From JAHEJE01 sp965216335 (GTDB lineage: Bacteria; Pseudomonadota; Alphaproteobacteria; Rhizobiales; Aestuariivirgaceae), in contig OZ244154.1 in the NCBI GenBank assembly GCA_965216335.1, positions 1,302,001 to 1,366,000 on the forward strand: DNA of 64,000 bases, in the 5' to 3' direction. Made by a program: the position numbers and the translations under genes. The notes under the pieces are model-generated. The model had not been told where the DNA came from, made no database searches, and saw nothing but the letters and a program-made list of their open reading frames with translations. Positions 39,180 to 48,636 of this stretch are shown piece by piece (positions within the stretch are counted from its first letter, which is position 1; each line of letters begins with the position of its first letter).

Positions 39180-39254
39180 CCGCGAGCTCCGTTGAGGAAA
39201 ACAGCAGCGCGCAGTATTCACAGACCCACCACCGATGGCAAGCCGCCAGAGGCG

Positions 39255-40754
39255 TCAAATCTTCTGGTTGTACTCACCCACTTCCGGGTAGCTCGACAGA
39301 TGCATGTCGATGTTCTTGAAGATCGCCTGCAGCATCTCTTCGCTCGTCGGGCTTTCGACAACGACGACAAGCTCCGGCTTGTTCGATGACGCCCGCACCA
39401 GGCCCCAGGTGCCGTCCTGCAGCACAATGCGGATGCCGTTCACCGTCACCATTTCGCGGATCGTCTGCCCGGCCACCTTCTCGCCCTTGCCGGCCATCGC
39501 CTGGTAATGCTTGATTACCTTGTCGACCACGCCGTACTTGGCTTCGTCCGGACAGTGCGGTGACATGGTCGGCGAACCCCAGGTCTTGGGCAGATCGCGG
39601 TACAGATCCGCCATCGTCTTGCCCTCAGCCCGGTCGAGCATCTCGCATACCGCAATCGCCGACACCAGCCCATCGTCATATCCGCGCCCGAACGGCTCGC
39701 GGAAGAAGTAATGACCGGATTTCTCGAACCCGACCATGGCGCCCAGCTCGTTGGTGCGCCGCTTCATGTAGGAATGCCCGGTCTTCCAGTAGTCCGTCTT
39801 GGCACCGTTGGCCTGCAGCACCGGATCGGTCATGTAAAGCCCGGTCGATTTCACATCGACGACGAACTGCGCCCCCGGATGCAGCGCAGAAATATCGCGC
39901 GCCAGCATCACGCCGACCTTGTCGGCAAATATTTCGTTGCCCTCGTTGTCGACCACCCCGCAGCGATCGCCGTCGCCATCGAAACCGAGGCCAACATCGG
40001 CGCCGCTCTCCAGCACCGCATCGCGCATGGCGTGCAGCATCTCCATGTCTTCCGGGTTCGGGTTGTAGCGCGGGAACGAATGATCGAGCTCGCAGTCAAG
40101 CGGCACAACCTCACAGCCGATCGCTTCCAGCACTTGCGGCGCAAAGGCCCCCGCCGTGCCGTTGCCGCACGCCGCCACCACCTTCAGCCTGTTCTTCAGC
40201 TTCTTGCCGGCGGTCAATTCCTCGAAATACCGCCGCTCCATATCGCTGACATGAATGAGCCCACCGCCGGAGCGTGTCTCCCATTTGCCCTCAAGCACGA
40301 TCTCCTTGAGCGCCGACATCTCGTCCGGCCCGAAGGTCAACGGCCGCTCACAGCCCATCTTCACGCCGGTCCAGCCATTGTCGTTATGGCTGGCGGTAAC
40401 CATCGCCACGGCCGGCACATCGAGCGCGAACTGTGCAAAGTACGCCATCGGCGACAACGCCAGACCGATGTCATAAACCATGCAGCCGGACGCCATCAGC
40501 CCGGTGATCAGCGCCTGCTTGATCGAGCAGGAATACCCGCGGAAATCATGCCCTGTCGCTATATGCGGCTTCACGCCCTTTTGATGCAGGAATGTCCCGA
40601 GCCCCATGCCCAGCGCCTGAATACCGTAGAGATTGATCTCTTCCTCGAACAGCCAGCGCGCATCGTACTCGCGAAACCCGGTCGGTTTGACCAGCGGCAT
40701 GCGCTCATAGTCGGGCGTGTTCGGTTTCAGATCGGCACGTGGTTTGGCCAGCAT
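39255..40754 (-). CDS. Phosphomannomutase/phosphoglucomutase
   Basis: 499 aa, alpha-D-phosphohexomutase superfamily. It interconverts hexose 1- and 6-phosphates for polysaccharide precursors. The phosphoserine loop is MVTASHNDNGWTGVKMG, the Mg-binding loop GLGFDGDGDRCGVVDNEG, the sugar-binding loop GFEKSGHYFFREPFGRGYDD and the phosphate-binding loop LVRASSNKPELVVVVES. All four active-site loops are intact. The gene is flanked by an M20 hydrolase (75 bp) and a DUF1289 gene (75 bp) and is not clearly in an operon. AlgC/ManB-type dual specificity is likely; GlmM is excluded by the loop sequence and length. Confidence 0.9.
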   Translation of the reverse strand: MLAKPRADLKPNTPDYERMPLVKPTGFREYDARWLFEEEINLYGIQALGMGLGTFLHQKGVKPHIATGHDFRGYSCSIKQALITGLMASGCMVYDIGLALSPMAYFAQFALDVPAVAMVTASHNDNGWTGVKMGCERPLTFGPDEMSALKEIVLEGKWETRSGGGLIHVSDMERRYFEELTAGKKLKNRLKVVAACGNGTAGAFAPQVLEAIGCEVVPLDCELDHSFPRYNPNPEDMEMLHAMRDAVLESGADVGLGFDGDGDRCGVVDNEGNEIFADKVGVMLARDISALHPGAQFVVDVKSTGLYMTDPVLQANGAKTDYWKTGHSYMKRRTNELGAMVGFEKSGHYFFREPFGRGYDDGLVSAIAVCEMLDRAEGKTMADLYRDLPKTWGSPTMSPHCPDEAKYGVVDKVIKHYQAMAGKGEKVAGQTIREMVTVNGIRIVLQDGTWGLVRASSNKPELVVVVESPTSEEMLQAIFKNIDMHLSSYPEVGEYNQKI

Positions 40755-40829
40755 GGTTCGCGGTCCCCCAAAGAGTGTTCGGCAGAATCAGTTTAAGTCT
40801 GCCGCACTATCGCCGGAAAACCGTTAAAA

Positions 40830-41057
40830 TTATAATGCCGAACGGCCGCGCCGTGCTGACGCTCCGCCCTTGCGCCGTTTGCGCCGGGTCAGATTGGCCA
40901 CTCGTTCGGGCAACCCGTCCATCACTTCGCGACGCTCGGCCGGCTCCATTGCCACCCAGCCGGCAATCTCATCACGCGTTCGCCCACAGCCGATACAGTA
41001 GCCGCTGTCGAGGTCAACAACACAGATTTGCACGCACGGAGTTTCTATCTCGCTCAT
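40830..41057 (-). CDS. DUF1289 domain protein
   Basis: 75 aa from the ATG at 41057 (MSEIETPCVQICVVDLDSGY). The family signature of four cysteines is visible, CVQICVVDLDSGYCIGCGRT, then DEIAGWVAMEPAERREVM; the tail is strongly basic (RRKRRKGGASARRGR). DUF1289 proteins are small, probably iron-sulfur or zinc binding, of unknown function. The gene lies between the aspartic protease and the mutase. Confidence 0.85.
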   Translation of the reverse strand: MSEIETPCVQICVVDLDSGYCIGCGRTRDEIAGWVAMEPAERREVMDGLPERVANLTRRKRRKGGASARRGRSAL

Positions 41058-41097
41058 GCCGCGAGGCGATATCATTGCCAGCCGACAAACGCCAGCA

Positions 41098-41622
41098 TCA
41101 TTCTTCGAGAACCAGGGTTCCGCGATCGAAACTGAATGATGTCAGCCGATTGAGGAAGGTCATGCCAAGCAGGCTGATTCTGCTGGCCCCCTTCTGCATC
41201 ACCGAACCCTTCACGTCACGCATGATGATCCGGCCATCGACCACGACCTGACGCAACTGCACTTCCGCACCATACGCAACCCCGTTCGCAGTGTAGTAGC
41301 GCTTGTTGAATTTCAGGCGGAACGGGTGCAGCCCGGCCTTTTCGGCGTCCTCGTAGGTGAGAGAAAAATCCGATGCCCCGGTATCGACCAGCGCCACGAT
41401 CTTGGCGTCGTTGACCTCGACATAGGTGAGATAGTGCCCGTACTTCGACCGCTTGATCTTCACATAGCGGTCGGCCAGCAGCAGATCGCGCCCGGCAAAG
41501 CCGTTGAACTCGGCCTGCCCTGCGGCTTCGCGGTGGCCGAACCGGTCGCCCGCCAGCATCAGCACACCGAACAAAACCGCAATTCCTGCAGCCAGTCGCA
41601 GTCTTCCGGTGAATTCACCCAT
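41098..41622 (-). CDS. Retropepsin-like clan AA aspartic protease (TIGR02281 type), membrane anchored
   Basis: 174 aa. An N-terminal helix (LRLAAGIAVLFGVLMLAGDR) anchors the protein; the rest is a single aspartic-protease lobe with the active-site motif ALVDTGASDFSLTYEDA and the downstream flap and closing strands SRISLLGMTFLNRLTSFSFD. Single-lobe proteins of this type work as dimers. Related alphaproteobacterial proteases are described as periplasmic or membrane bound, with unknown substrates. Confidence 0.85.
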   Translation of the reverse strand: MGEFTGRLRLAAGIAVLFGVLMLAGDRFGHREAAGQAEFNGFAGRDLLLADRYVKIKRSKYGHYLTYVEVNDAKIVALVDTGASDFSLTYEDAEKAGLHPFRLKFNKRYYTANGVAYGAEVQLRQVVVDGRIIMRDVKGSVMQKGASRISLLGMTFLNRLTSFSFDRGTLVLEE

Positions 41623-41699
41623 GTTCTACTCCGGCACAATTGTGTCCAGACCTCAATCATGGCGTTGGCATCCGCCCCGTCAAGTAAAACCACTAACTC

Positions 41700-42503
41700 C
41701 TATGCGAGCAGTGCCACCAGCGTGGCAAGCTGTGTCAGTTCTGAGATCTGCTGGCTGGCGCCCAAGACATCCCCCGTCTGACCGCCTATCTGCTTGCGCG
41801 CAACACGCTTGAACGACAACGCCGCCAGGCCGGCCATGAAAAGCACCACCAGACAGCCCCAGACACCGGCACCCCACCACAACAATGGCACGGCGGCGAA
41901 AATACTGGAGATCAACAGTTGCCGCACCGCATCCGCACCGGGCCGGCCGGCTTCGGCCGAGCGGCCATCGTCGCGCGCATTGGGAAGTACCGCCATCGTC
42001 CAGCCCATGGCGGCGCGGGACGTAATCGCAACGGCAACGATGAGACAGATCGCCTGAATCGTCGTCGTCGCAGCGACAATGCCGGCAAGCGCAAACACCC
42101 GCAGACCTACCGAGAACACCAATGCCAGTACCCCGTAAGCCCCGATCCGGCTGTCGCGCATGATCTCCAGTTTGCGCTCAGGCGCCGCCCCGCCGCCGAA
42201 CCCGTCGGCAACGTCGGCCAGCCCGTCCTCATGCAGCGCACCGCTCACCAGTGTTGCCGCCGCCACGGCGACCAGGCTGGCCAGGACCGCCGAAAACCCA
42301 AACCACATGCCGATGGCGAGCACCATTGCGCAAACCAGACCCACCACCGCACCTGCCAACCCGAATGCCCGCATCGCCTGCGCCAGAACTGGCATCGGCC
42401 TGTCGTCCGGCCAGGCAAGGGGCAGCCGGGTCAGGAAGATCAGGCAAATGCGCAGATCGCCTGCCCAGCTTCGCCCGTCCAGTTGTGCGTTGCCTTCGCT
42501 CAT
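41700..42503 (-). CDS. cobS: Adenosylcobinamide-GDP ribazoletransferase (cobalamin synthase)
   Basis: 267 aa from the ATG at 42503, AAAGG upstream; the open frame reaches 42551. It joins adenosylcobinamide-GDP and alpha-ribazole (phosphate) to give adenosylcobalamin (phosphate). Polytopic membrane protein with the Mg-binding signature GALHEDGLADVADGFGGG, preceded by an N-terminal LIFLTRLPL and followed by RDSRIGAYGVLALV. It is divergent from cobT, 72 bp apart; together they do the last steps of cobalamin assembly. In rhizobial nomenclature this is CobV. Confidence 0.93.
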   Translation of the reverse strand: MSEGNAQLDGRSWAGDLRICLIFLTRLPLAWPDDRPMPVLAQAMRAFGLAGAVVGLVCAMVLAIGMWFGFSAVLASLVAVAAATLVSGALHEDGLADVADGFGGGAAPERKLEIMRDSRIGAYGVLALVFSVGLRVFALAGIVAATTTIQAICLIVAVAITSRAAMGWTMAVLPNARDDGRSAEAGRPGADAVRQLLISSIFAAVPLLWWGAGVWGCLVVLFMAGLAALSFKRVARKQIGGQTGDVLGASQQISELTQLATLVALLA

Positions 42504-42575
42504 CCGGCCTTTCCTTTGTGCGGTGACACCGCTATAGCGTGGCCGGTTCAATGAACGAGATCAACGGGGAAGTCC

Positions 42576-43601
42576 ATGCGCGACACCGAAACAGGGCTGC
42601 CATTCGACGACATCCGGGCGCTCATCAAGCAGATGCCGGGCCCCGACGAAGATGCCGCCAGGGCGGCGCGCGACCGCGATGCCCAGCTCACCAAGCCGCC
42701 AGGCGCCCTTGGCCGTCTGGAAACCATCGCCGAATGGCTCGCCGCCTGGCAGGGCCGCCACCCCGGCAAGGTTGACCGCCCGGTCACCGCCGTGTTCGCC
42801 GGCAACCACGGCGTCGTCGCCCAGGGCGTTGCCCCCTACCCGCAGGCCGTTACCGCCCAGATGGTCGCCAATTTCCAGGCCGGCGGCGCCGCCGTCAACC
42901 AGATCTGCGACACCTTCGACATCGGCCTGAAGGTCTTTGAACTTGCCCTCGAAATCCCCACCCGCGACATCACGCAGGACGCAGCCCTCGATGAAGCCGA
43001 CTGCGCGGCCACCATAGCTTACGGCATGGAGGCGATCTCCGGCGGCTGCGATCTCCTGTGCATCGGCGAGATGGGCATCGGCAACACCACCATCGGCGCC
43101 GCCATCGCCTATGGCCTGTATGGCGGCAAGGCCGCAGACTGGACCGGTCCCGGCACCGGCCTGGATGCCGCTGGCGTCGCGCACAAGGCTCAGGTCGTCG
43201 AGCGCGCGGTCGCCTTGCACAAGGCTCACCTCGGCGATCCGCTGGAAGTTCTCAGGCGGCTCGGCGGTCGTGAGATCGCCGCCATGGCCGGCGCCATCCT
43301 GGCGGCCCGGCTGGAGCGCGTCCCGGTCATCGTCGACGGCTACATCGCCACCGCCGCTGCCGCGGTACTGCATGCCATGGACGCCTCGGCGCTCGACCAC
43401 TGCCTGGCCGCCCATTGCTCGGCCGAACCGGCCCACCGGCTGCTGTTGGACAGGATCGGACTCGAGCCGCTCCTCGATCTCGGCATGCGCCTCGGCGAAG
43501 GCTCAGGCGCAGCCCTTGCCGCCGGCCTTGTCAAAGCCGCCGCCAACACCCACGCCAACATGGCGACCTTTGCTGAAGCCGGAGTGAGTGACAAGGAGTA
43601 G
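42576..43601 (+). CDS. cobT: Nicotinate-nucleotide--dimethylbenzimidazole phosphoribosyltransferase
   Basis: 341 aa. It makes alpha-ribazole phosphate from dimethylbenzimidazole and nicotinate mononucleotide. Motifs: LTKPPGALGRLETIAEWLA, VFAGNHGVVAQGVAPYPQAV, LLCIGEMGIGNTTIGAAIA, VIVDGYIATAAAAVL and LGMRLGEGSGAALAAGLVK, whose Glu is the catalytic base in the family. Full length. No cobalamin riboswitch fits in the 72 bp between it and cobS. CobU in rhizobial naming. Confidence 0.94.
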   Translation: MRDTETGLPFDDIRALIKQMPGPDEDAARAARDRDAQLTKPPGALGRLETIAEWLAAWQGRHPGKVDRPVTAVFAGNHGVVAQGVAPYPQAVTAQMVANFQAGGAAVNQICDTFDIGLKVFELALEIPTRDITQDAALDEADCAATIAYGMEAISGGCDLLCIGEMGIGNTTIGAAIAYGLYGGKAADWTGPGTGLDAAGVAHKAQVVERAVALHKAHLGDPLEVLRRLGGREIAAMAGAILAARLERVPVIVDGYIATAAAAVLHAMDASALDHCLAAHCSAEPAHRLLLDRIGLEPLLDLGMRLGEGSGAALAAGLVKAAANTHANMATFAEAGVSDKE

Positions 43602-43606
43602 TATAA

Positions 43607-43632
43607 GCCTGACCGAAAAGTCGGGATCAGGC
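43607..43632 (+). terminator. Hairpin between convergent cobT and the histidine kinase gene
   Basis: Stem GCCTGA-CCGA / TCGG-(GA bulge)-TCAGGC with a 4-nt AAAG loop, just after the cobT stop and including the stop codon of the kinase gene on the other strand. No long T-tract follows, so termination activity is uncertain. Confidence 0.4.
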
Positions 43633-45135
43633 GGTTACTGAAATAAGCCGCCGCTGGCTTTCGCTGGCGATCGCTCCGGTGCCAAGCGCCTCGGCGCGCA
43701 GGCTGTCAAGCACCCGGCGTTGCGGAAACGTGACGGTGACCTTGGTGCCGAAGCCTGCCTCGCTTTCGATCTTCAGCTCGCCACCGTGCAGCCGCGCCAG
43801 GCCCTGAACGATCGACAAGCCGAGACCCGCGCCTTCGACCGCCTGCTGAGTTGCGACCTTGCCGCGAGCAAACGCGCTCAGTGCGTTCTCCAGGTCTTCC
43901 TCGGACATGCCCGGACCGTTGTCGCTCACGCACATGGTGATGTCCCCGGTCGACTGGCGCCACGCCGAAAGCTCCACACGGCCGTTCAGATTTGAGAACT
44001 TCACCGCGTTGGCCAGCAAATTCAGCCAGATCTGGCGAATCGAACGGCGGTCGCCTGACAGTTTCGGCAAGTCGGCCGGAAAGTCGGTCTCGATTTCGAG
44101 TTGCTTTTCCCGCGCCTTGGCATTGACCAGCTTGATGCTGTCGAACGCCTCTTCGGCAACCGATACCGGCTCGTCGACGATCTCGCGCCGGCCTGCTTCG
44201 ATCCGCGACAGATCGAGAATGTCGTTGATCAGGTTCAGCAGATAGTGGCCGGAATAGTGTATGTCTTCTGAGTAATCCTTGTAGGCACTGACCGCATGTT
44301 CGCCCATCATCTCCTGGCTCAGTATCTCCGAAAACCCCATGATGGCATTCAGCGGCGTGCGTAACTCGTGGCTCATCGTGGCCAGAAAACGCGACTTCGC
44401 CTTGTTCGCTTCCTCGGCACTCGCCCGGTCGGCCTCGGCCTCCTCCTTGGCGGCGCGCAGTTCAGCGATCAGTTTTTCGCGCTGCGACTTGAAGATCAGC
44501 ATGTCCTTCGCAGTCGACTGTAGCCGCCTGGCAAGCTGAAAGAAGAACACCTCGGTGACAATCACCATGGCGCCCAGGGAAACATAGTATGGTGCCGCCT
44601 CCATGGTGCATCGCAGCAGGATACACGTGGCGATGAACCCGGTGCCGGCCACAACCACCGGCATGAAGTTGCTGGCGATCATGATGCGTATGGCGACGAT
44701 CGCCATCAGCGCCGCGATCAGGAAAGTATGCTGAACCGCATTGCCCTCTTGCCAGAACAGAAACACAGGAACGCACCAGCACGACGCGTAGAGGAATTCC
44801 GAGGCCGTCAGCATGCCGACCCATTCATTGATGCTGCGCGTGTCGCCATCGCGGTTGCCGAGATGCCGTCTGCACAAAAGAACCTGCACACCCTGCGTTG
44901 CCAGCGCACAGGCAAACCAGATCATGCAGATCGACCAGTTCGTCCAGATCAGGTTGGTCGCGGCGAACACGAATGCCAAAACAGGCAACACGAACGCTAC
45001 ACGAAGCTGGTTGCGGGCAAACAGTGTCAGCAGATCACGTTCCCAGGGGATGTCGTCGGACCGCTCCCACGCCGTCCTGGCCGAGCTTTCAGGAGCAGCC
45101 TGCTCTAGCGCCGCGCGGACGTTGGTTGCCTGCAT
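43627..45135 (-). CDS. Membrane sensor histidine kinase (PleC/DivJ-type core)
   Basis: 502 aa from the ATG at 45135 (MQATNVRAALEQAAPESSAR), AGGAG upstream; a GTG start at 45195 is possible. About six to seven hydrophobic helices (residues ~45-210) form a sensor with little periplasmic domain, then a coil (IAELRAAKEEAEADRASAEE). HisKA has the phospho-acceptor in ATMSHELRTPLNAIMGFSEI. HATPase has the N box (IWLNLLANAVKFS), G1 (VSDNGPGMSEEDL) and G2 (GAGLGLSIVQGLARLHGG). The H-box variant is typical of alphaproteobacterial cell-cycle kinases. No response regulator gene is nearby. Confidence 0.88.
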   Translation of the reverse strand: MQATNVRAALEQAAPESSARTAWERSDDIPWERDLLTLFARNQLRVAFVLPVLAFVFAATNLIWTNWSICMIWFACALATQGVQVLLCRRHLGNRDGDTRSINEWVGMLTASEFLYASCWCVPVFLFWQEGNAVQHTFLIAALMAIVAIRIMIASNFMPVVVAGTGFIATCILLRCTMEAAPYYVSLGAMVIVTEVFFFQLARRLQSTAKDMLIFKSQREKLIAELRAAKEEAEADRASAEEANKAKSRFLATMSHELRTPLNAIMGFSEILSQEMMGEHAVSAYKDYSEDIHYSGHYLLNLINDILDLSRIEAGRREIVDEPVSVAEEAFDSIKLVNAKAREKQLEIETDFPADLPKLSGDRRSIRQIWLNLLANAVKFSNLNGRVELSAWRQSTGDITMCVSDNGPGMSEEDLENALSAFARGKVATQQAVEGAGLGLSIVQGLARLHGGELKIESEAGFGTKVTVTFPQRRVLDSLRAEALGTGAIASESQRRLISVTA

Positions 45136-45347
45136 CAGAAGTATCTCCTGCTCGTCCCCGAAGTCCCGGATCACGCCAAGGCGGTCCCGAACCACCCGGT
45201 ATCATTGCCGGAGAATGCTTAATGCCGCCTTCCGAAACAGGGTTAACTCACGCTTAACGCATCGCCATCCTCCCGCGCGCGGTGGACAAAAATCCAGGGC
45301 CAGGCCAACATCAAATTGCACCGATGCACAGGATCAGGCAGCAACCT

Positions 45348-45962
45348 ATGGCCAAAGATATCGAACAGCTCGTTTCGGAGATTCGCCGCTGCCGGCTGTG
45401 CCAGCAAAATCCTGAGGGCGCAGCCTTGCCGCACGAACCGCGGCCTGTCCTGCAGGTTTCAGCATCAGCGCGCCTGCTGATCGCCGGTCAGGCCCCCGGC
45501 ACCCGCGTGCACCAATCCGGACGCCCGTTCACCGACCCGTCCGGCGACCGCTTGCGCGAATGGCTCGATATGGATGCCGAGACGTTCTATGACCCATCCA
45601 AGGTCGCCATCCTGCCGATGGGCTTTTGCTTTCCCGGACTGGATGCCCGCGGCGGCGACCTGCCACCGAGACGCGAATGCGCTCCCCAATGGCGCACCAG
45701 TGTGATGGCGTTGCTGCCTGACCTCGCACTCATCCTGGTCATTGGCCAGTACGCCCAGGCCTGGCACCTCGGCAAGCTCCGCAAGTCAACCCTCACCGAG
45801 ACCGTTCGCGACTGGCGAACGCCTCTGGCCACCCTGACACCGCCGGTACTGCCGCTGCCGCACCCCTCCTGGCGCAACAACGCATGGCTGCGCAAGAACC
45901 CCTGGTTCGACGAAGAAGTCCTGCCGGCGCTGCGCACCCGCGTGAAGAGCCTGCTTGGTTAG
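45348..45962 (+). CDS. Uracil-DNA glycosylase superfamily protein
   Basis: 204 aa from the ATG at 45348 (MAKDIEQLVSEIRRCRLCQQ); two in-frame ATGs lie upstream but the conserved part starts here. Family motifs: an N-terminal CRLC pair, RLLIAGQAPGTRVHQSGRPF, TDPSGDRLREWL, and LPLPHPSWRNNAWLRKNPWF in the position of the second active-site motif. The motif-1 form GQAPGTRVHQSG differs from classical UDG, and this subgroup may not excise uracil. Family 4 enzymes have four Cys for a 4Fe-4S cluster; here only the first pair is obvious. Confidence 0.78.
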   Translation: MAKDIEQLVSEIRRCRLCQQNPEGAALPHEPRPVLQVSASARLLIAGQAPGTRVHQSGRPFTDPSGDRLREWLDMDAETFYDPSKVAILPMGFCFPGLDARGGDLPPRRECAPQWRTSVMALLPDLALILVIGQYAQAWHLGKLRKSTLTETVRDWRTPLATLTPPVLPLPHPSWRNNAWLRKNPWFDEEVLPALRTRVKSLLG

Positions 45963-46519
45963 AGCAGCCGTATTCGGAAATTGCACGCCAGAATCAAAGC
46001 CTTGAAGCAAGAGGAGGACTCTCTCAGGCAGGAAATCGCGTGTGAAACTTCCCTGCCGGTACTGAAATCATCGCCTCGGTCCAGCCATCTGCGTTCGCGA
46101 ATTGAATCACTTTGGAAGAACACAGCATGCATCAGCCACCGCGCTCGAGGCGTTGCCGCACAGCGGAAAGCCCATAAGTTTCATAATTTTACACCGATTC
46201 CACGAATCAGATTCTGTGCTCGGGCCTACCGGCACACATATCGTCTGCCGCCTTCCGGCAAGGTCTTCGCCGGCCGCGCATCCTTCAGGTGTTGGCCGGC
46301 AGAAAAGTCCTTTGACGGGCAGGCTTCCATCGCAGGGCTCGGCATGTGCTTTGTCCATCAAGTCATACCAGCGGCCCGCCAGCAACACCCCGTCATCTAT
46401 TGAACTAAATACCAATTCCAAACTGCGCAGCACTGTTTCACATTGCGGGATTGCGCCGATCTGTGGGATACCACATACCTGTGTCGCCAGGGCAGCCACC
46501 ACCAAACCGCACGTGAACA
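45963..46519. other. Intergenic region before the iclR-type gene
   Basis: About 560 bp in which I see no supported gene. A minus-strand frame of 137 codons (46107-46520) starts like a signal peptide but has no homology I recognise, no clear ribosome-binding site, and divides the promoter region of the IclR gene. The segment around 46170-46200 and 46400-46440 is less GC-rich and may hold promoter or operator. Confidence 0.4.
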
Positions 46520-47371
46520 ATGGAATCCAAAACCACTGACCGCTATGCCGAAGCCCGCCGCCGGGAGACGCGCGTTCCCAGCAAGGAAAGCCTGCGCGCG
46601 TCCGGCCAGGTGCAATCGCTCAGCCGGGCTTTGAAGCTGCTCAACGCGCTGGCCTACCATCCGCAGGGGTTGACGCTGTCGCAGGTCGCCCTCGAGGTCG
46701 GGCTGCCCAACTCGACCGCTCACCGTCTCCTGACGACCATGCAGAACGAACGCTACGTGCGCTTCGACAGCGAACATTCCGCATGGGTGATCGGCGTTCA
46801 GGCGTTTCGCGTCGGCTCGGCGTTCGTGCGCTCGCGCGATCTTGTCTCGATTGCCCGCCCGTTCATGCGCCGGCTGATGAACCAGTCGGGCGAGACGGTC
46901 AACCTGGGCATCGCCGACCGCGGCGAGGTCGTCTATCTCGCCCAGGTCGAAACCCAGAAGATGATGCGCGCCATCGCCGGTCCGGGCGGCCGCGCCCCGC
47001 TGCACTGTTCCGGCATCGGCAAGGCATTGCTGTCGCACGCTGAGCATGGGGAATTCGAGCGCACCCTGTCGACCTTGTCCTACATGCGCGAAACGCCCAA
47101 GACGCTGTGCAGCGAGGACGCCCTGCGCCAGGACCTGAAACGCGGCATGCAACATGGCTACTTCCTCGACGATGAGGAAAACGCGATCGGCTTGCGCTGT
47201 GTCGCAGCGGTTATCTTCAACGAGCACGGTGAAGCGGCAGCCGGCCTGTCCGTGTCCGGGCCGGCCGCCCGCATCACCAACGCGCGAATTCCCGAACTCG
47301 GCCGCGAGGTTGCCAAGATCGCCTCTGAAATCACTGCCGAGCTGGGTGGCCGGCTGCCGCCGCACACTTAG
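46520..47371 (+). CDS. IclR family transcriptional regulator
   Basis: 283 aa. The N-terminal winged HTH (VQSLSRALKLLNALAYHPQG, LTLSQVALEVGLPNSTAHRL) is followed by the IclR effector domain (ETVNLGIADRGEVVYLAQVE, LHCSGIGKALLSH, GYFLDDEENAIGLRCVAAVI, AAGLSVSGPAARIT). IclR proteins usually regulate adjacent catabolic genes, but the next gene is housekeeping mrp, 125 bp away, and the target is not evident. Confidence 0.9.
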   Translation: MESKTTDRYAEARRRETRVPSKESLRASGQVQSLSRALKLLNALAYHPQGLTLSQVALEVGLPNSTAHRLLTTMQNERYVRFDSEHSAWVIGVQAFRVGSAFVRSRDLVSIARPFMRRLMNQSGETVNLGIADRGEVVYLAQVETQKMMRAIAGPGGRAPLHCSGIGKALLSHAEHGEFERTLSTLSYMRETPKTLCSEDALRQDLKRGMQHGYFLDDEENAIGLRCVAAVIFNEHGEAAAGLSVSGPAARITNARIPELGREVAKIASEITAELGGRLPPHT

Positions 47372-47496
47372 CAGTTACCCCTCGAAACCCCAAAAAAGGG
47401 GATTGCGCAAACTGGCGCCCGCAGGCACAAACACCACTCGTCTCGCGGCGCCCCCTAACCATCGCCCGATTGTCAAAGTACCGGAGAAGCCACGCC

Positions 47497-48633
47497 ATGG
47501 CGGCAATTACCAAAGACACAGTTCTAGAGGCCCTGAAGACGGTCAGCGACGCCTCCGGCCGCCAGGATATCGTAGCCTCGGGCATCGTTTCCGAGATCGT
47601 CATTGCCGGTGCCAACGTAATGTTCGCCCTCAATGTCGACGCCGAAAAGGCCGGCGAGTATGAACCGATAAGATCAGCCGCCGAAAAAGCGGCTTCGCAA
47701 ATTCCCGGCGTCGACAAGGTCATGGTCGCACTGACCGCCGAAAAGGCCCCCGGCCAGCGCAGCACCGCCAATGGTTCCCCGGCTCCCGCCCAACAGGCCC
47801 ACAACGCCGGCCATGCCCAGTCCGCCGGCATTCCCGGCGTCCGCCACATCATCGCCGTTGCATCGGGCAAGGGCGGTGTCGGCAAATCGACCACAGCCGT
47901 CAATTTGGCTCTCGGGCTCAAGACAATCGGTCTCAAGGTCGGCATTCTGGACGCCGACATCTACGGCCCGTCGATGCCGCGTCTGCTCGGTCTGAGCGGA
48001 CAGCCGCAGCCGGTAGCCCCGGGCTCACGCACCCTGAAGGCCATGGAAGGCTACGGCCTCAAGGTCATGTCGATCGGCTTCATGGTCGAGGAAGACACCC
48101 CGGTCGTCTGGCGCGGTCCGATGGTCATGTCCGCCCTGCAGCAGATGATGCGCGAGGTGGATTGGGGAGAACTGGACATCCTGGTCGTCGACATGCCGCC
48201 CGGCACCGGCGATGCACAGCTGACCATGGCCCAGCAGACGCCGCTGGCCGGTTCCGTCATCGTGTCGACCCCGCAGGACCTGGCTTTGATCGATGCCCGC
48301 AAGGGACTCAACATGTTCCGCCGGGTCGATGTGCCGGTGCTCGGCATCGTTGAGAACATGAGCTACTTCACCTGTTCCAAGTGCGGCGAGCGGCATGAGC
48401 TGTTCGGCCATGGCGGCGCGCGCATGGAAGCCGAAAAGCTCGGCGTGCAGTTTCTTGGCGAAGTCCCGCTCGACATGCAGGTCCGGCAACGTTCCGATTC
48501 CGGTCACCCGATCGTCGCCAGCGCGCCGGAGTCCCAGCACGCCGGCATTTACAAGTCCATTGCCGAAAAGGTTTGGGCTTCCCTGCAAGCCGGCGCGCAG
48601 ATCAAGCCGCCGCCGCGCATCGTCATCGAGTAA
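47497..48633 (+). CDS. mrp: Mrp/NBP35 family iron-sulfur carrier ATPase
   Basis: 378 aa from the ATG at 47497 (MAAITKDTVLEALKTVSDAS), GGAG upstream. The N-terminal MIP18/DUF59 domain (~1-85) is joined by a Pro/Ala/Gln-rich linker to a ParA-like P-loop ATPase: VASGKGGVGKSTTAVNLALG, DADIYGPSMPRLLGL, VDMPPGTGDAQLTMAQ and the cluster-binding CxxC in MSYFTCSKCGERHELFGHGG. Mrp/ApbC proteins hold a bridging Fe-S cluster and pass it to apoproteins. It ends 3 bp before the DMT gene. Confidence 0.93.
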   Translation: MAAITKDTVLEALKTVSDASGRQDIVASGIVSEIVIAGANVMFALNVDAEKAGEYEPIRSAAEKAASQIPGVDKVMVALTAEKAPGQRSTANGSPAPAQQAHNAGHAQSAGIPGVRHIIAVASGKGGVGKSTTAVNLALGLKTIGLKVGILDADIYGPSMPRLLGLSGQPQPVAPGSRTLKAMEGYGLKVMSIGFMVEEDTPVVWRGPMVMSALQQMMREVDWGELDILVVDMPPGTGDAQLTMAQQTPLAGSVIVSTPQDLALIDARKGLNMFRRVDVPVLGIVENMSYFTCSKCGERHELFGHGGARMEAEKLGVQFLGEVPLDMQVRQRSDSGHPIVASAPESQHAGIYKSIAEKVWASLQAGAQIKPPPRIVIE

Positions 48634-48636
48634 CAC

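Noticed and set aside
42504..42575. Cobalamin riboswitch between cobS and cobT
   Set aside because: Only 72 bp are available and no B12-box-like sequence is present.
46107..46520. 137-codon minus-strand frame with a signal-peptide-like start
   Set aside because: No clear ribosome-binding site, no recognised homology, and it occupies the promoter region of the divergent IclR gene. Left open as a weak possibility.
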